Source of the DNA: Marinomonas balearica
GTDB taxonomy: Bacteria; Pseudomonadota; Gammaproteobacteria; Pseudomonadales; Marinomonadaceae
Length of the DNA stretch: 64,000 nucleotides
Direction of reading: 5' to 3'
NCBI RefSeq assembly: GCF_004362145.1
Contig: NZ_SNXC01000015.1
Location: 252,991-316,990, forward strand
Below the pieces are notes generated by a model, which did no database searches, was not told the origin of the DNA, and saw only the letters and a list, made by a program, of their open reading frames with translations. Below are positions 56,841 to 64,000 of the stretch, piece by piece. The position numbers were made by a program, and so were the translations under genes. Each line of letters begins with the position of its first letter. The stretch's first letter is position 1.

Positions 56841-57255
56841 TACATTTCGCCGTGTTGTAGCCAATAATTTCTATGAGAGGAAGCACAAAGGGGCTTTTGG
56901 CAAAGAGATAATTTTATATCTCCCCTATAAATGCTTTCTCTCCTCAGAACGTCAATTTCTTATAAAGTTAATTACTTAATGGATTTAGAAACTAAGTTTA
57001 TAAGACTCTGATAGGGGTAGTCGAAGCTTTAAATTAAGCTTCTGAATTGATTATACGGATTTTAACGCTAATGTCTTGGGACGAAAGTACAACTTTTTAT
57101 GAAAAAAGGGTTCCAAAAGTCCCCAAACTTGATTATTTCGTGATTTTTGGCTCGATTTTGAAAACTTAGCCTGAAAATTGCTGCTAATATTTAAGTATAG
57201 GGAAGATAAATAGTCGAAATTGTTTGCCGAAATGTTTCTCAAAACAGGAGTTCAC
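56841..57255. other. divergent regulatory region, mqo / CBS protein
   Basis: 415 bp of AT-rich DNA. The clearest structure is GAAGCTTTAAATTAAGCTTC at 57023-57042, a 20-bp near-palindrome with seven perfect bases on each side, placed about 180 bp upstream of mqo; it could be an operator. The downstream end has the AGGAG SD for the CBS gene. No convincing ORF or RNA gene. Confidence 0.5.
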
Positions 57256-57663
57256 ATGTTAGTGCAAGATGTCATGGTTAAAGAGGTCGTGTGTGTTGAA
57301 ATGGATGCTCGGTTGCCAGAGGTCAAAACAATTCTGCAAAATCGAGGATTTCATCATCTACCCGTACTAGAAGACGGACGATTAGTCGGTATTATTTCGG
57401 ACCGCGACATATTGAGGCTAGTGAGCCCATTTATAGGAAAAGTGAATGAGCAAGCGAGAGATCTGGATACGCTCAACCGTGCTGCTCATCAGATTATGAC
57501 GCGCCAGCCTATTACAGTGAAAGGGGATGCTGAAATCAAAGATGTCGTAAATTGGATGCTAAAAGTGGGTATTTCTTGCGTGCCCGTGGTGGACGACACC
57601 GAAGCCGTTGTGGGAATAGTGACTTGGCGCGACTTGATTAACCACGCCAAGTTTGAATTCTAG
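57256..57663 (+). CDS. CBS-domain pair protein
   Basis: 135 residues starting at the ATG at 57256, five bases after AGGAG; the frame runs back to 57220 without support. Two CBS motifs: VQDVMVKEVVCVEMDARLPEVK with HHLPVLEDGRLVGIISDRDIL (about 3-58), and HQIMTRQPITVKGDAEIKDVV with CVPVVDDTEAVVGIVTWRDLI (about 75-130). Together these form one Bateman module, which usually binds adenine nucleotides. No catalytic domain is attached. It overlaps the 3' end of nudC by 4 bp (convergent). Confidence 0.9.
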   Translation: MLVQDVMVKEVVCVEMDARLPEVKTILQNRGFHHLPVLEDGRLVGIISDRDILRLVSPFIGKVNEQARDLDTLNRAAHQIMTRQPITVKGDAEIKDVVNWMLKVGISCVPVVDDTEAVVGIVTWRDLINHAKFEF

Positions 57664-58484
57664 TGCTCGGTTAAGGTGTTGTAACTTTCGTTCTCTTGAA
57701 TTCTAGCGCAATGAGAATGAATAAGTTGACCTGAAATAGACGCTAAGCTGGACGTTAAAGGTAAATCGGAAATCGGGAACCAATCGGCACTTTCAATTTC
57801 CCCCTCTGCTGGTGTTATCTCGCCACTTTCGTACTCTGCATAGAATCCGACCATGAGCTGATGAGGAAATGACCAAGGTTGTGAGCCTACGTATTCTATG
57901 TTTTTAACTCGAATACCCACTTCTTCAAAGACTTCGCGGTGTACCGCTTCTTCTAAAGGTTCCCCTGCCTCAACAAAGCCTGCAATGTTACTGTACATAC
58001 CTTCTTTCATATGAGGGGAGCGAGCAAGCAAGATAGTATTTCCTTTGCGTATGGATACGATAATGCAGGGCGAAATTCTAGGATAATGCCTGAGGTTGCA
58101 TGAGCTACAGATCTTAGTGTGTTCGCTGTCATGCTTGGTTGTCATCTTTGTTCCGCAGCGGCCACAAAACTGATGATCGCGGTTCCAATGAGCAAGTTGT
58201 TGTGCGCGGCTTAATATTAAGAAGTTACTTTCGGTCTCACGTAGAAGAAGATCTCGTAATGAAATGGAATCGAGCCCCGCTGGTTTTTTTCCTAGAAGGC
58301 AGACAAAGACATCATTGTCTTGCCATGTTCCGCAGAAAACCGGACTTGTCTTGTTGTCTGGTTGGAAATCCTCAAGCGAAAATAGAAACTGATCGTCAGA
58401 GATTATTACCTGATTTTCGTACAACAATATGTACTGAGCTTGCGTGTGTGGTTTGGGGTGTTTGTCGATCCCAATGGTAAGCAT
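57660..58484 (-). CDS. nudC: NAD+/NADH pyrophosphatase (mRNA decapping) NudC
   Basis: 274 residues. Zinc ribbon FCGRCGTKM...CSSCNLRHYPRISPC in the middle. Nudix box GFVEAGEPLEEAVHREVFEEVGI, with the catalytic REVFEEVG core. Next is the NADH-specific array SQPWSFPHQLMVGF. NudC hydrolyses NADH to NMNH and AMP and removes NAD caps from RNA. The ending SYNTLTEH overlaps the CBS gene's stop on the other strand. Family length about 260. Confidence 0.95.
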   Translation of the reverse strand: MLTIGIDKHPKPHTQAQYILLYENQVIISDDQFLFSLEDFQPDNKTSPVFCGTWQDNDVFVCLLGKKPAGLDSISLRDLLLRETESNFLILSRAQQLAHWNRDHQFCGRCGTKMTTKHDSEHTKICSSCNLRHYPRISPCIIVSIRKGNTILLARSPHMKEGMYSNIAGFVEAGEPLEEAVHREVFEEVGIRVKNIEYVGSQPWSFPHQLMVGFYAEYESGEITPAEGEIESADWFPISDLPLTSSLASISGQLIHSHCARIQENESYNTLTEH

Positions 58485-58592
58485 GCGGAAACTACCTGTT
58501 GTCTGAATAGAAAAGTCCTAAACAGTATATCTTAGCCAGTAGTTTTGATAACAAAAAGAGATAATTAGAAATTACGAGAGAAAAAAGAGAAA

Positions 58593-58676
<84 letters not shown>

Positions 58677-58691
58677 ACAGCAGCGCGGCGT

Positions 58692-58720
58692 ATAATACAT
58701 ACGCCGGTTCTTGCTGTAAA
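58692..58720 (-). promoter_or_regulatory. sigma70-like promoter of tRNA-Tyr with GC-rich discriminator
   Basis: On the minus strand a TTTACA -35 box (58715-58720) and a TATTAT -10 box (58692-58697) are 17 bp apart. The discriminator is GC-rich (ACGCCGCGC), as in stringently controlled stable-RNA promoters. Confidence 0.75.
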
Positions 58721-58743
58721 GTTATTTTTTCAACAAAAACAAA

Positions 58744-59748
58744 TTAACGTGATAAAAGCTTTTCAAGTTTTGCTTTCATACGTTCTTCAGCAGACATTTT
58801 GTTGTAAATTTCGTCTTCTTGCTTCGCTTTTGGTGCTGGGCGAGAAGGCTTAGCTTTATGTTTACTTTGTGAGGAGCCGTTATTCTCTTTTCCATAAGAT
58901 TTTTTGGATTTTGGCATCGGCTTGTTTGGCGCGGCTTTCTTAGGGCGAGCAGCTTCAGGTAAAGCAGGCTCATCACTGACGGCAACGCCTTCTAGATCAA
59001 ATCTAGGCTGACCAGACAGCAAACACTTTTTATAGCGATCAGAACGTGTGTAGGCGGCAAGTGCGCGTTTCTGCTTACTTGCGTTAAACTGTTCATCAAG
59101 CTCCATGTCTTTATCAATGCCCACTTTAAGCGGCTTTGGATTGTTCCAGTCGAATGCTTTCGGGTATCGATCTTCAAGCATTTTGATTAAACGACGGTTA
59201 TTTTTTTGATTCTTTTGACGCTTTTTTTGCTCTGGTGTCAAAGTTGAAACATCCTTGGCAGCTTCCTGATCAGAAGGCGCTGTCGAATTATCTAATGTTT
59301 CAGTCGTTGTGTCGTCTGTTGTTTCCGTAGCGCGTTCTAGCTCTGGGTTTTCTGTAGTCATGAGATCTGTCTGTAAATGATTTATCTTGTTTGATAGGTC
59401 TGATTGCTCAGCCTGCTCAAGTAAATGTAGATCGAAGCTTAATTGATTCTTTGAATCGTCACTCGGGGAACCGGAGTCTTCAGGACGAATGTCTGTGCCT
59501 ATTTCTCTGATTTCTTGTTGTGGCGCTAAAAGATCTAACGAATCCTCAATGTACAACTTTAGTTGGTCTTCGGTCGAACGTTTTGTCATGCCAGACAATA
59601 AATCGAGCGAAGCACTTTGTTGTGCCGCAGAAGAAGGTGTTGAGGTAATACCTTCTTCTTTTAATTGCCGTATTTCTTCTTGGGCTAATTCAAGCTCTCG
59701 CACAAGCTCCGTTATTTTGCCTTCAAGTTTGGCGATTAATGTTTCCAT
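58744..59748 (-). CDS. ProQ/FinO-domain RNA-binding protein with N-terminal coiled coil
   Basis: 334 residues. Residues 1-30 form a short coiled coil (LIAKLEGKITELVRELELAQEEI). About 31-165 is acidic, low complexity (Asp/Glu/Ser/Thr). A ProQ/FinO fold follows at about 175-260 with RRLIKMLEDRYPKAF, NPKPLKVGIDKDM and RALAAYTRSDRYKKCLLSGQPRFDLEG. The tail is Lys/Pro-rich and basic. ProQ proteins bind structured sRNAs and mRNA 3' ends. Compared with E. coli ProQ, whose FinO domain is N-terminal, here it is central behind an acidic extension. A function as global RNA chaperone is likely; the extension's role is unknown. Confidence 0.85.
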   Translation of the reverse strand: METLIAKLEGKITELVRELELAQEEIRQLKEEGITSTPSSAAQQSASLDLLSGMTKRSTEDQLKLYIEDSLDLLAPQQEIREIGTDIRPEDSGSPSDDSKNQLSFDLHLLEQAEQSDLSNKINHLQTDLMTTENPELERATETTDDTTTETLDNSTAPSDQEAAKDVSTLTPEQKKRQKNQKNNRRLIKMLEDRYPKAFDWNNPKPLKVGIDKDMELDEQFNASKQKRALAAYTRSDRYKKCLLSGQPRFDLEGVAVSDEPALPEAARPKKAAPNKPMPKSKKSYGKENNGSSQSKHKAKPSRPAPKAKQEDEIYNKMSAEERMKAKLEKLLSR

Positions 59749-59810
59749 ATAAAAACAAACCTAATCGGTAATGTGCGCGGCCACAAATATGACATTTTGC
59801 AATTAACCGT

Positions 59811-59972
59811 TTACTTTAATGGTGTTAGAGGGACATAGGGCGTATTTGCTCTACCTGTCATCTCTTCTAAAAAATGCGCATTGGGCTCATCGAATCCAAA
59901 ATCCTCCGACACCCACCAGTCAATTCCCGCATATATCGCCAGACTTACCAGCGCTAAATAAAACATTTTCAT
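59811..59972 (-). CDS. 53-residue small protein downstream of YfaZ-like gene
   Basis: Minus-strand frame starting MKMFYLALVSLAIYAGID and ending YVPLTPLK, stop at 59811-59813. It begins five bases after the YfaZ-like stop codon. The second in-frame ATG at 59966 has AGGA five bases upstream, so the true start may be there (51 residues). A hydrophobic N-terminus (about 3-15) suggests a membrane anchor or uncleaved signal, followed by an acidic, Trp-rich stretch WWVSEDFGFDEP. I do not recognise a family. The operon position and SD support a real gene. Confidence 0.6.
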   Translation of the reverse strand: MKMFYLALVSLAIYAGIDWWVSEDFGFDEPNAHFLEEMTGRANTPYVPLTPLK

Positions 59973-59977
59973 CCTAT

Positions 59978-60448
59978 TTAGAATGTTAGCCCAACACCTA
60001 GGGTAGCGTGTCTATCATATGCGGTATCACTGCTATTATACACCTTGAAGAACACATCCATACGTGTGTTATCCGATGTAGCAATACGCAGTCCAGCTTC
60101 TGGGAAGTATGCTAGATTATCAACAAGATAGGCTCCAACACCAATATAACTCCATATTGGTTTGTTTTTTCCCCAATGGAACAAGGGAGTGGATGTGTAT
60201 AAACGTGCTCCCAGATTTATGCTGCTTTCGTAGCTGTCTCTGAGTATAAACGTTGCACCGCCATAGAGTGATAAACTTCTAGGGTAAGTGTATTCGATCG
60301 ACGTATTTAACACACCTGAAGTCGTGCCTGTTGCAGTAGAAGGTTTGCTAAAAACGTATTCATAAGTTACTAGACTTGCGAATTGCCCTGAAGCTGACAT
60401 CGCGCCTGATGCGCCAAATAACAATGCTGCTGCAACAAACTGCTTCAT
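59978..60448 (-). CDS. YfaZ-like small outer-membrane beta-barrel protein
   Basis: 156 residues. Signal peptide MKQFVAAALLFGASGAMSA, then alternating hydrophobic strands (VTYEYVFSK, TSIEYTYPRSLSLYGGATFIL, SINLGARLYTS, IWSYIGVGAYLVD, AGLRIAT, MDVFFKVY) and a C-terminal HATLGVGLTF. That C-terminus ends in Phe, the classical outer-membrane insertion signal. The family call to YfaZ is tentative; a small eight-strand barrel is the firmer statement. It starts one base after the stop of the ZapB-like gene and is followed by a small ORF, forming a three-gene operon. Confidence 0.7.
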   Translation of the reverse strand: MKQFVAAALLFGASGAMSASGQFASLVTYEYVFSKPSTATGTTSGVLNTSIEYTYPRSLSLYGGATFILRDSYESSINLGARLYTSTPLFHWGKNKPIWSYIGVGAYLVDNLAYFPEAGLRIATSDNTRMDVFFKVYNSSDTAYDRHATLGVGLTF

Positions 60449-60449
60449 A

Positions 60450-60674
60450 TTACTTATCCAACTGGTTCAAGCGGTCAAGCATTTGGTTAAGAGAAGACTC
60501 CCAACTTGTTTGCTGTTCCGATTTTTGAGTCAGGCCTGCGCGAAGTTCTTCTTTTTCTTCGGACAGTTCATAGTTTTTCATTTCAAGTTCAGATACTTTC
60601 TGACGCAGAGAGGAGATTTCTTCAACAGCGTTGTTTATTCTCTGTTCTAAGTGGTGCAGTAGTTCGTTATTCAT
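60450..60674 (-). CDS. ZapB-like coiled-coil protein (TIGR02449-like)
   Basis: 74 residues, almost wholly coiled coil: LLHHLEQRINNAVEEISSLRQKVSELEMKNYELSEEKEELRAGL with heptad leucines. This resembles the small ZapB-like/TIGR02449 family. ZapB acts at the division ring with ZapA; applying that role here is uncertain. AGGA SD before the ATG at 60674. First gene of the operon with the YfaZ-like and 53-residue ORFs. Confidence 0.7.
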   Translation of the reverse strand: MNNELLHHLEQRINNAVEEISSLRQKVSELEMKNYELSEEKEELRAGLTQKSEQQTSWESSLNQMLDRLNQLDK

Positions 60675-60740
60675 CTATATTCCTAAGCTTTGAGTCGCTT
60701 TTGTCGGTTCTTATAATATATAAAGCATGATTGTAGTGAT

Positions 60741-61958
60741 TTACCATGCGATAACAACATCTTGTTGTTGAACATTCAAAATCTTAGCATCAACGGACAG
60801 TTCTCCGATCGCAAAATTAGGCTGAACTTGAGTAATTGTCACGTTAATATTTGCATTATTGAGCTGAGTTTGCGTATTTTGCAGCTGGTTGTAAATTTCG
60901 TATCGACGATAAACACGGAATTGATCGCCTTTTTTTATGCCGGCTAACGACCCCGCCGAAAGGTGTATTAGGTTTCCTTCCGTGCGGAAAATATTCGCAA
61001 CAAAAGGTTGGCAGCGTAATTGATCGCTCGTGTCGAGAGAGCTGTCTCTAAGTACTTGAGCAACCACTTTTCCATAGTTAAGCGACCAAAATTTTCCAGA
61101 GCCAAACCTAACTTTGTCTGCTTCGTCAGTATCCCATTCGCCCGATTCATCATAATGATGTTCAAAGATCAGAGCACCACTAAAACCGTCATAAACGTAG
61201 AGATCTAACACCATTTTACGTTGTTGATCTTCTTTTTTAGCCCAACTTAACAAGTTGTTGATTGGTGTTTTTTGGTTTGGGTGTTTAGGGTAGGTTTCAC
61301 CAATATCTCGAATGACACCGCTGATGACGTATTGCACGCCAAGATCCTCGCCTAAGCGAGTGATGTTTGTTAGCGAACCATCGTAGTTTGTTGAGGTAGG
61401 CGCATTTATTAAATCTGGGTAGACAGAGATATTCGTTGCAGACAGTGCTTTTAAATACCCTTGATGATTGATTTCTTGTACGAGACTTTTTGGCAGTTCG
61501 CGGGAAATATTATATAAAGCCCCTAACCTTGCCTGTTGAGGAACTTGCAATTCAAAGCTGGTGATGGCGACGGACTTTTTATATAAATTAGAAGCACCGT
61601 TATCACACATGGATTCAGGTGTAATATCGACTTCAACCAGCAGAGAAAGAAGGTTGTCATCAACAGATTCAGACAGAATTCGAGTGTTTTGTGTTTTGCC
61701 TGCGGCTTGAAGCCTTAGTTTGCTGGAAATCTGACCATTGGTTAGTGATTCAGTGACGGATAACCTGGAACTCGCTTGCAAAGTCGCTTGTTTTATCGCT
61801 TGTTCCGTGGCTCGGTAGCGCGCATCTGTAATGTCATTATCGTAGATTATCGCATCGCCTCGCGCCTGAATCGTGGTCGCAAATACATTTGCTGCCGTGA
61901 GCATACAGGTCGTAATAATAATCGCGAAAGTGACAACTGTTTTCTGCAAAGAGCGCAT
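60741..61958 (-). CDS. flgT: flagellar assembly protein FlgT
   Basis: 405 residues. Signal peptide ending NVFA. N-terminal domain ARGDAIIYDNDITDARYRATEQAIKQA (LPP20/FlgT-N type), a middle domain KKSVAITSFELQVP, then GEDLGVQYVISGVIRDIGE and a C-terminal SH3-like domain GNLIHLSAGSLAGIKKGDQFRVYRRYE. This is the three-domain layout of Vibrio FlgT, which forms the H-ring around the LP ring of sodium-driven polar flagella. It follows flgP by 13 nt in one operon. Confidence 0.9.
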   Translation of the reverse strand: MRSLQKTVVTFAIIITTCMLTAANVFATTIQARGDAIIYDNDITDARYRATEQAIKQATLQASSRLSVTESLTNGQISSKLRLQAAGKTQNTRILSESVDDNLLSLLVEVDITPESMCDNGASNLYKKSVAITSFELQVPQQARLGALYNISRELPKSLVQEINHQGYLKALSATNISVYPDLINAPTSTNYDGSLTNITRLGEDLGVQYVISGVIRDIGETYPKHPNQKTPINNLLSWAKKEDQQRKMVLDLYVYDGFSGALIFEHHYDESGEWDTDEADKVRFGSGKFWSLNYGKVVAQVLRDSSLDTSDQLRCQPFVANIFRTEGNLIHLSAGSLAGIKKGDQFRVYRRYEIYNQLQNTQTQLNNANINVTITQVQPNFAIGELSVDAKILNVQQQDVVIAW

Positions 61959-61971
61959 ACGAACGTCCTTT

Positions 61972-62583
61972 TTACTCTACCGTATATAAGCTAGTGGCTG
62001 TGTTTGTTCCGCGGTTTTGCGTTGCACTCGATGTTTTGTAGCTAGGGCGAACTTGGCACGCAGGGTTGCTCAAGATGGAGCTTGGAGAGCTAACGCATTG
62101 TCGAAAATTTTCTTGTAACGCCATTTCTACAACCGTTTCGAATGTGCCATCTTCCAATTCCCGTTGTGAAACAACTTTCGCACCCACTAAATAAGCATCG
62201 ACATAAGTACGCAATTCATCATGCGTTGCCATCATATTGGTTATGGAGCTGGTGCCGTCAATTTTTAAACCGTAAACGCGTTCCGCTAAATTTCGATAAG
62301 CGTCCAGTTTTGAGCCGCGCAAGGACATTAATCGAGCCTGAGACTTAGACAGGTTTTTTCGGCTGATTGGAGCAGAGTAGCCTGTTGCGTTAACAATGAT
62401 AGGGTCACGAGGAATGACGTCAATGATTTCGATGTCTTTTTCTTCACCTGTAGTGATATTTGAAATACTGTTATTACAAGGTGAAACGGACGTACATTCA
62501 GGAGATAAAACAGGGCCGCCGCTGCAGGCTGATAACACAATAGAAGCGATTGCAAGAAAAGGCAGTTGTTTAAAAACAGACAT
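61972..62583 (-). CDS. flgP: FlgP-like LPP20 family flagellar lipoprotein
   Basis: 203 residues. Lipoprotein signal with lipobox LSAC (Cys20). The core VNATGYSAPISRKNLSKSQARLMSLRGSKLDAYRNLAERVYGLKIDG is the LPP20/FlgP signature. The tail is Ser/Thr/Asn-rich and contains extra cysteines. In Vibrio, FlgP with FlgO and FlgT builds the outer flagellar disk and is needed for motility. GGAG precedes the ATG, with a perfect palindrome just upstream. flgO is not in the window. Confidence 0.87.
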   Translation of the reverse strand: MSVFKQLPFLAIASIVLSACSGGPVLSPECTSVSPCNNSISNITTGEEKDIEIIDVIPRDPIIVNATGYSAPISRKNLSKSQARLMSLRGSKLDAYRNLAERVYGLKIDGTSSITNMMATHDELRTYVDAYLVGAKVVSQRELEDGTFETVVEMALQENFRQCVSSPSSILSNPACQVRPSYKTSSATQNRGTNTATSLYTVE

Positions 62584-62596
62584 GTTGTATCTCCAA

Positions 62597-62608
62597 GTAG
62601 TGCACTAC
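62597..62608. promoter_or_regulatory. 12-bp perfect palindrome upstream of flgP
   Basis: GTAGTGCACTAC lies directly upstream of the flgP Shine-Dalgarno, about 14 bp from the start codon. A regulator or an RNA hairpin in the 5' leader could use it. No second copy noticed in the window. Confidence 0.4.
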
Positions 62609-62712
62609 GATGTTTGAAATCATGTTTTTCATAAATTGGTCAATTTTCGCCGACAGAGATTACCTTATCATGCGTTATATACTTCAAGCACATAGAACGC
62701 GTTTGGGGTTTC

Positions 62713-62904
62713 TTAATGAACTCTGTAAATTTTTAGCTTTTGTTTAGGCTTAGCCACTATTGTGGCATTTTTTTCCATCGCTGTATCAGAATTTGGCGTA
62801 GGAACCATTTCAGTTTTATTCTGATAATAGTGATTGTAAGTGCAGCCACTTAAAAATACGGCCATTGTTACGCTAATTATTGTGTTTATTGAGAAGACTC
62901 TCAC
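62713..62904 (-). CDS. small lipoprotein upstream of flgP
   Basis: 63 residues from a GTG at 62904 (AGGAG 8 nt upstream; a TTG two codons earlier is too near the SD). Lipoprotein signal with lipobox LSGC at Cys21, then a short polar tail rich in Asn, Thr and Lys ending KLKIYRVH. No family recognised. Same strand as flgP-flgT; the 129-bp gap suggests an independent promoter for flgP. A role in the flagellar envelope rings is possible but unsupported by sequence. Confidence 0.6.
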   Translation of the reverse strand: MRVFSINTIISVTMAVFLSGCTYNHYYQNKTEMVPTPNSDTAMEKNATIVAKPKQKLKIYRVH

Positions 62905-63046
62905 GCTCAATGCTCCTGAAGTATCCTAATAATGCATTATCTACTAATTTTACGGATTTTTAAGGTAGTTCTTGAAGAAGATTTGCACTTTTTGACTCAG
63001 AAATTCGTCTATTCATCGTCAACATAGGCGCATTGAGTGTATTATA

Positions 63047-63062
63047 CTGGTTGTATGTACAG
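63047..63062 (+). promoter_or_regulatory. LexA box (SOS operator) upstream of dinB
   Basis: CTGGTTGTATGTACAG fits the CTG-N10-CAG gammaproteobacterial LexA pattern, with an alternating TATG core and TA on the left flank. It ends 14 bp before the dinB ATG, where bound LexA would block transcription. Confidence 0.85.
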
Positions 63063-63076
63063 TCTTGGGGTGTTTA

Positions 63077-64000
63077 ATGCGTAAAATCATTCACATCGAT
63101 GCCGATTGCTTTTATGCGGCAGTCGAAATGCGAGACGACCCAAGTTTGTGTAATGTTCCATTAGCAATTGGCGGGCCGTCTAATTCTCGCGGAGTGCTTG
63201 CTACTGCAAATTATAAAGCGAGAGAGTTTGGTGTTCGCTCTGCCATGCCCAGCTCCGTTGCAAAACGATTATGTCCTGATCTGCTTATAATTCCGGGTAA
63301 CATGTCAAAGTATCAGGAAGTCTCTCGACAGATGCACGCCATATTTCGAGATTATACTGACATTATTGAACCTCTTTCGCTGGATGAGGCCTATTTAGAC
63401 GTTTCAGAGAGCGGCGCATTTGGCGGTAGTGCGACGCTTATTGCTCAAGAGATCAGGCAAAGAATCGAAAACGAAACCGGTATTACGGTATCGGCAGGTG
63501 TCGCGACAAATAAGTTTATAGCCAAGGTCGCAAGTGATTGGAATAAGCCTAACGGCATAAAAACAGTTTCGCCATCTGAGGTTCAGGCATTTGTGACCGA
63601 TATTCCCGTGGCTCGAGTATCAGGCGTCGGAAAGGTTGCTCAAGAAAAACTGAGCGTAATGGGCGTAGAGACCTGTGGAGACCTTAAAAATATTTCGTTT
63701 GATCAGCTATTAAAGTCTTTCGGCAGTATGGCCTATCGTCTTCAGCAGTTTTCAAAGGGAATAGACGAACGGCCGGTTCAAGTATCACGAGATCGAAAAA
63801 GCCTATCCGTTGAACATACTTTCGCTTTTGATTTAGAAGGCACTGAACAATGTATTCAGCAGCTTCCGAACATAATAGAAGAGCTCAAAATCAGAGTGAA
63901 AAAAAAGCAATGTCTTCAAAATATCCGAAAATACTACCTAAAATTGAAGTTTAGTGATTTTTCTCAGACAACCATAGAAAGGCCTATATCAGGAAAGTTA
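63077..64000 (+). CDS. dinB: DNA polymerase IV (partial, cut by window end)
   Basis: 308 codons visible from the ATG at 63077, open to the window edge; a full DinB is about 350 residues. Y-family motifs: IIHIDADCFYAAVEMRDD (catalytic Asp, steric-gate region CFYAAVE), YKAREFGVRSAMPS, and EPLSLDEAYLDVSE with the second and third catalytic acids. Then VSAGVATNKFIAKVASDWNKPNG and the helix-hairpin-helix VARVSGVGKVAQEKL. Performs error-prone and bypass synthesis. The LexA box directly upstream indicates SOS control. Not truncated biologically as far as seen. Confidence 0.96.
   Translation, partial: MRKIIHIDADCFYAAVEMRDDPSLCNVPLAIGGPSNSRGVLATANYKAREFGVRSAMPSSVAKRLCPDLLIIPGNMSKYQEVSRQMHAIFRDYTDIIEPLSLDEAYLDVSESGAFGGSATLIAQEIRQRIENETGITVSAGVATNKFIAKVASDWNKPNGIKTVSPSEVQAFVTDIPVARVSGVGKVAQEKLSVMGVETCGDLKNISFDQLLKSFGSMAYRLQQFSKGIDERPVQVSRDRKSLSVEHTFAFDLEGTEQCIQQLPNIIEELKIRVKKKQCLQNIRKYYLKLKFSDFSQTTIERPISGKL

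Noticed and set aside
57051-57242. 63-codon minus-strand frame upstream of the CBS gene
   Set aside because: Lies in AT-rich regulatory DNA, has no SD, and its composition looks random.

Overview
The window looks like a chromosomal segment of a motile, aerobic marine gammaproteobacterium of the Oceanospirillales type. A Marinomonas-like genome is my inference; nothing here proves the genus. The reasons are moderately AT-rich codon use, a DsbB/Rsd/TrmB/YggX/NudC/YfcL gammaproteobacterial core, Vibrio-type flagellar ring accessory proteins (FlgP, FlgT), a Pseudomonas-style hut pathway with HutF and HutG, and a secreted PL10 pectate lyase.

Layout. 1-1.4 kb: tRNA-Asn and tRNA-Ser with a visible promoter, then a secreted polysaccharide deacetylase. 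1.7-12.7 kb: core and accessory metabolism, namely threonine dehydrogenase, a divergent Tex protein, an H-NS-family protein, TrmB, DUF423, a WD40 lipoprotein, Rsd, DsbB, a FliL-like protein, YggX, pectate lyase and an NmrA-like oxidoreductase. 12.7-20.6 kb: a complete histidine-to-glutamate module (hutU-hutH-hutI-hutG, hutC and divergent hutF), with two nearly identical HutC-type operators in front of hutU and hutF. 20.7-26 kb: small DUF6500/NIPSNAP genes, then a Pat-type acetyltransferase facing a histone-deacetylase-family gene. A 140-bp MITE-like inverted-repeat element lies between those two. A frameshifted cupin gene and a small membrane protein follow.

26-53.7 kb is a surface-polysaccharide region. 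It starts with a long Wzz-like chain-length protein and glmU-glmS, which make UDP-GlcNAc and GlcN-6-P. A 920-bp stretch follows that holds a broken EPS-associated MarR-type regulator. A compact AT-rich operon comes next: a CMP-nonulosonate cytidylyltransferase, a CBS-NeuB-SAF-TIM-barrel fusion, a sialyltransferase-like protein, a putative Fe(II)/2-oxoglutarate oxygenase, a pyruvyltransferase-like protein, a Wzx-like and a Wzy-like membrane protein. A complete dTDP-L-rhamnose set (rfbB, rfbA, rfbC, rfbD) is interrupted by an AT-rich OafA/SGNH O-acyltransferase and ends in a GT2 glycosyltransferase. On the opposite strand manC-manB-wcaJ supply GDP-mannose precursors and the lipid-linked initiating sugar. 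An O-antigen-ligase-like gene and galE close the locus. I infer a Wzx/Wzy-type glycan that contains rhamnose and a nonulosonic (sialic-acid-like) sugar, possibly hydroxylated, pyruvylated and acylated. The enzymes that make the nonulosonate precursor are not in the window.

53.8-64 kb returns to core genes: an FKBP isomerase, YfcL, malate:quinone oxidoreductase, a CBS-pair protein, NudC, tRNA-Tyr with promoter, a ProQ/FinO-domain protein, and a ZapB-like/YfaZ-like/53-residue small-ORF operon. It then has flgP-flgT, a small lipoprotein, and dinB behind a LexA box; dinB is cut by the window edge.

The best candidates for something undescribed are the nonulosonate operon with its tri-domain synthase and putative oxygenase, the MITE-like element between the acetyltransferase and deacetylase genes, and the 53-residue protein downstream of the YfaZ-like gene.
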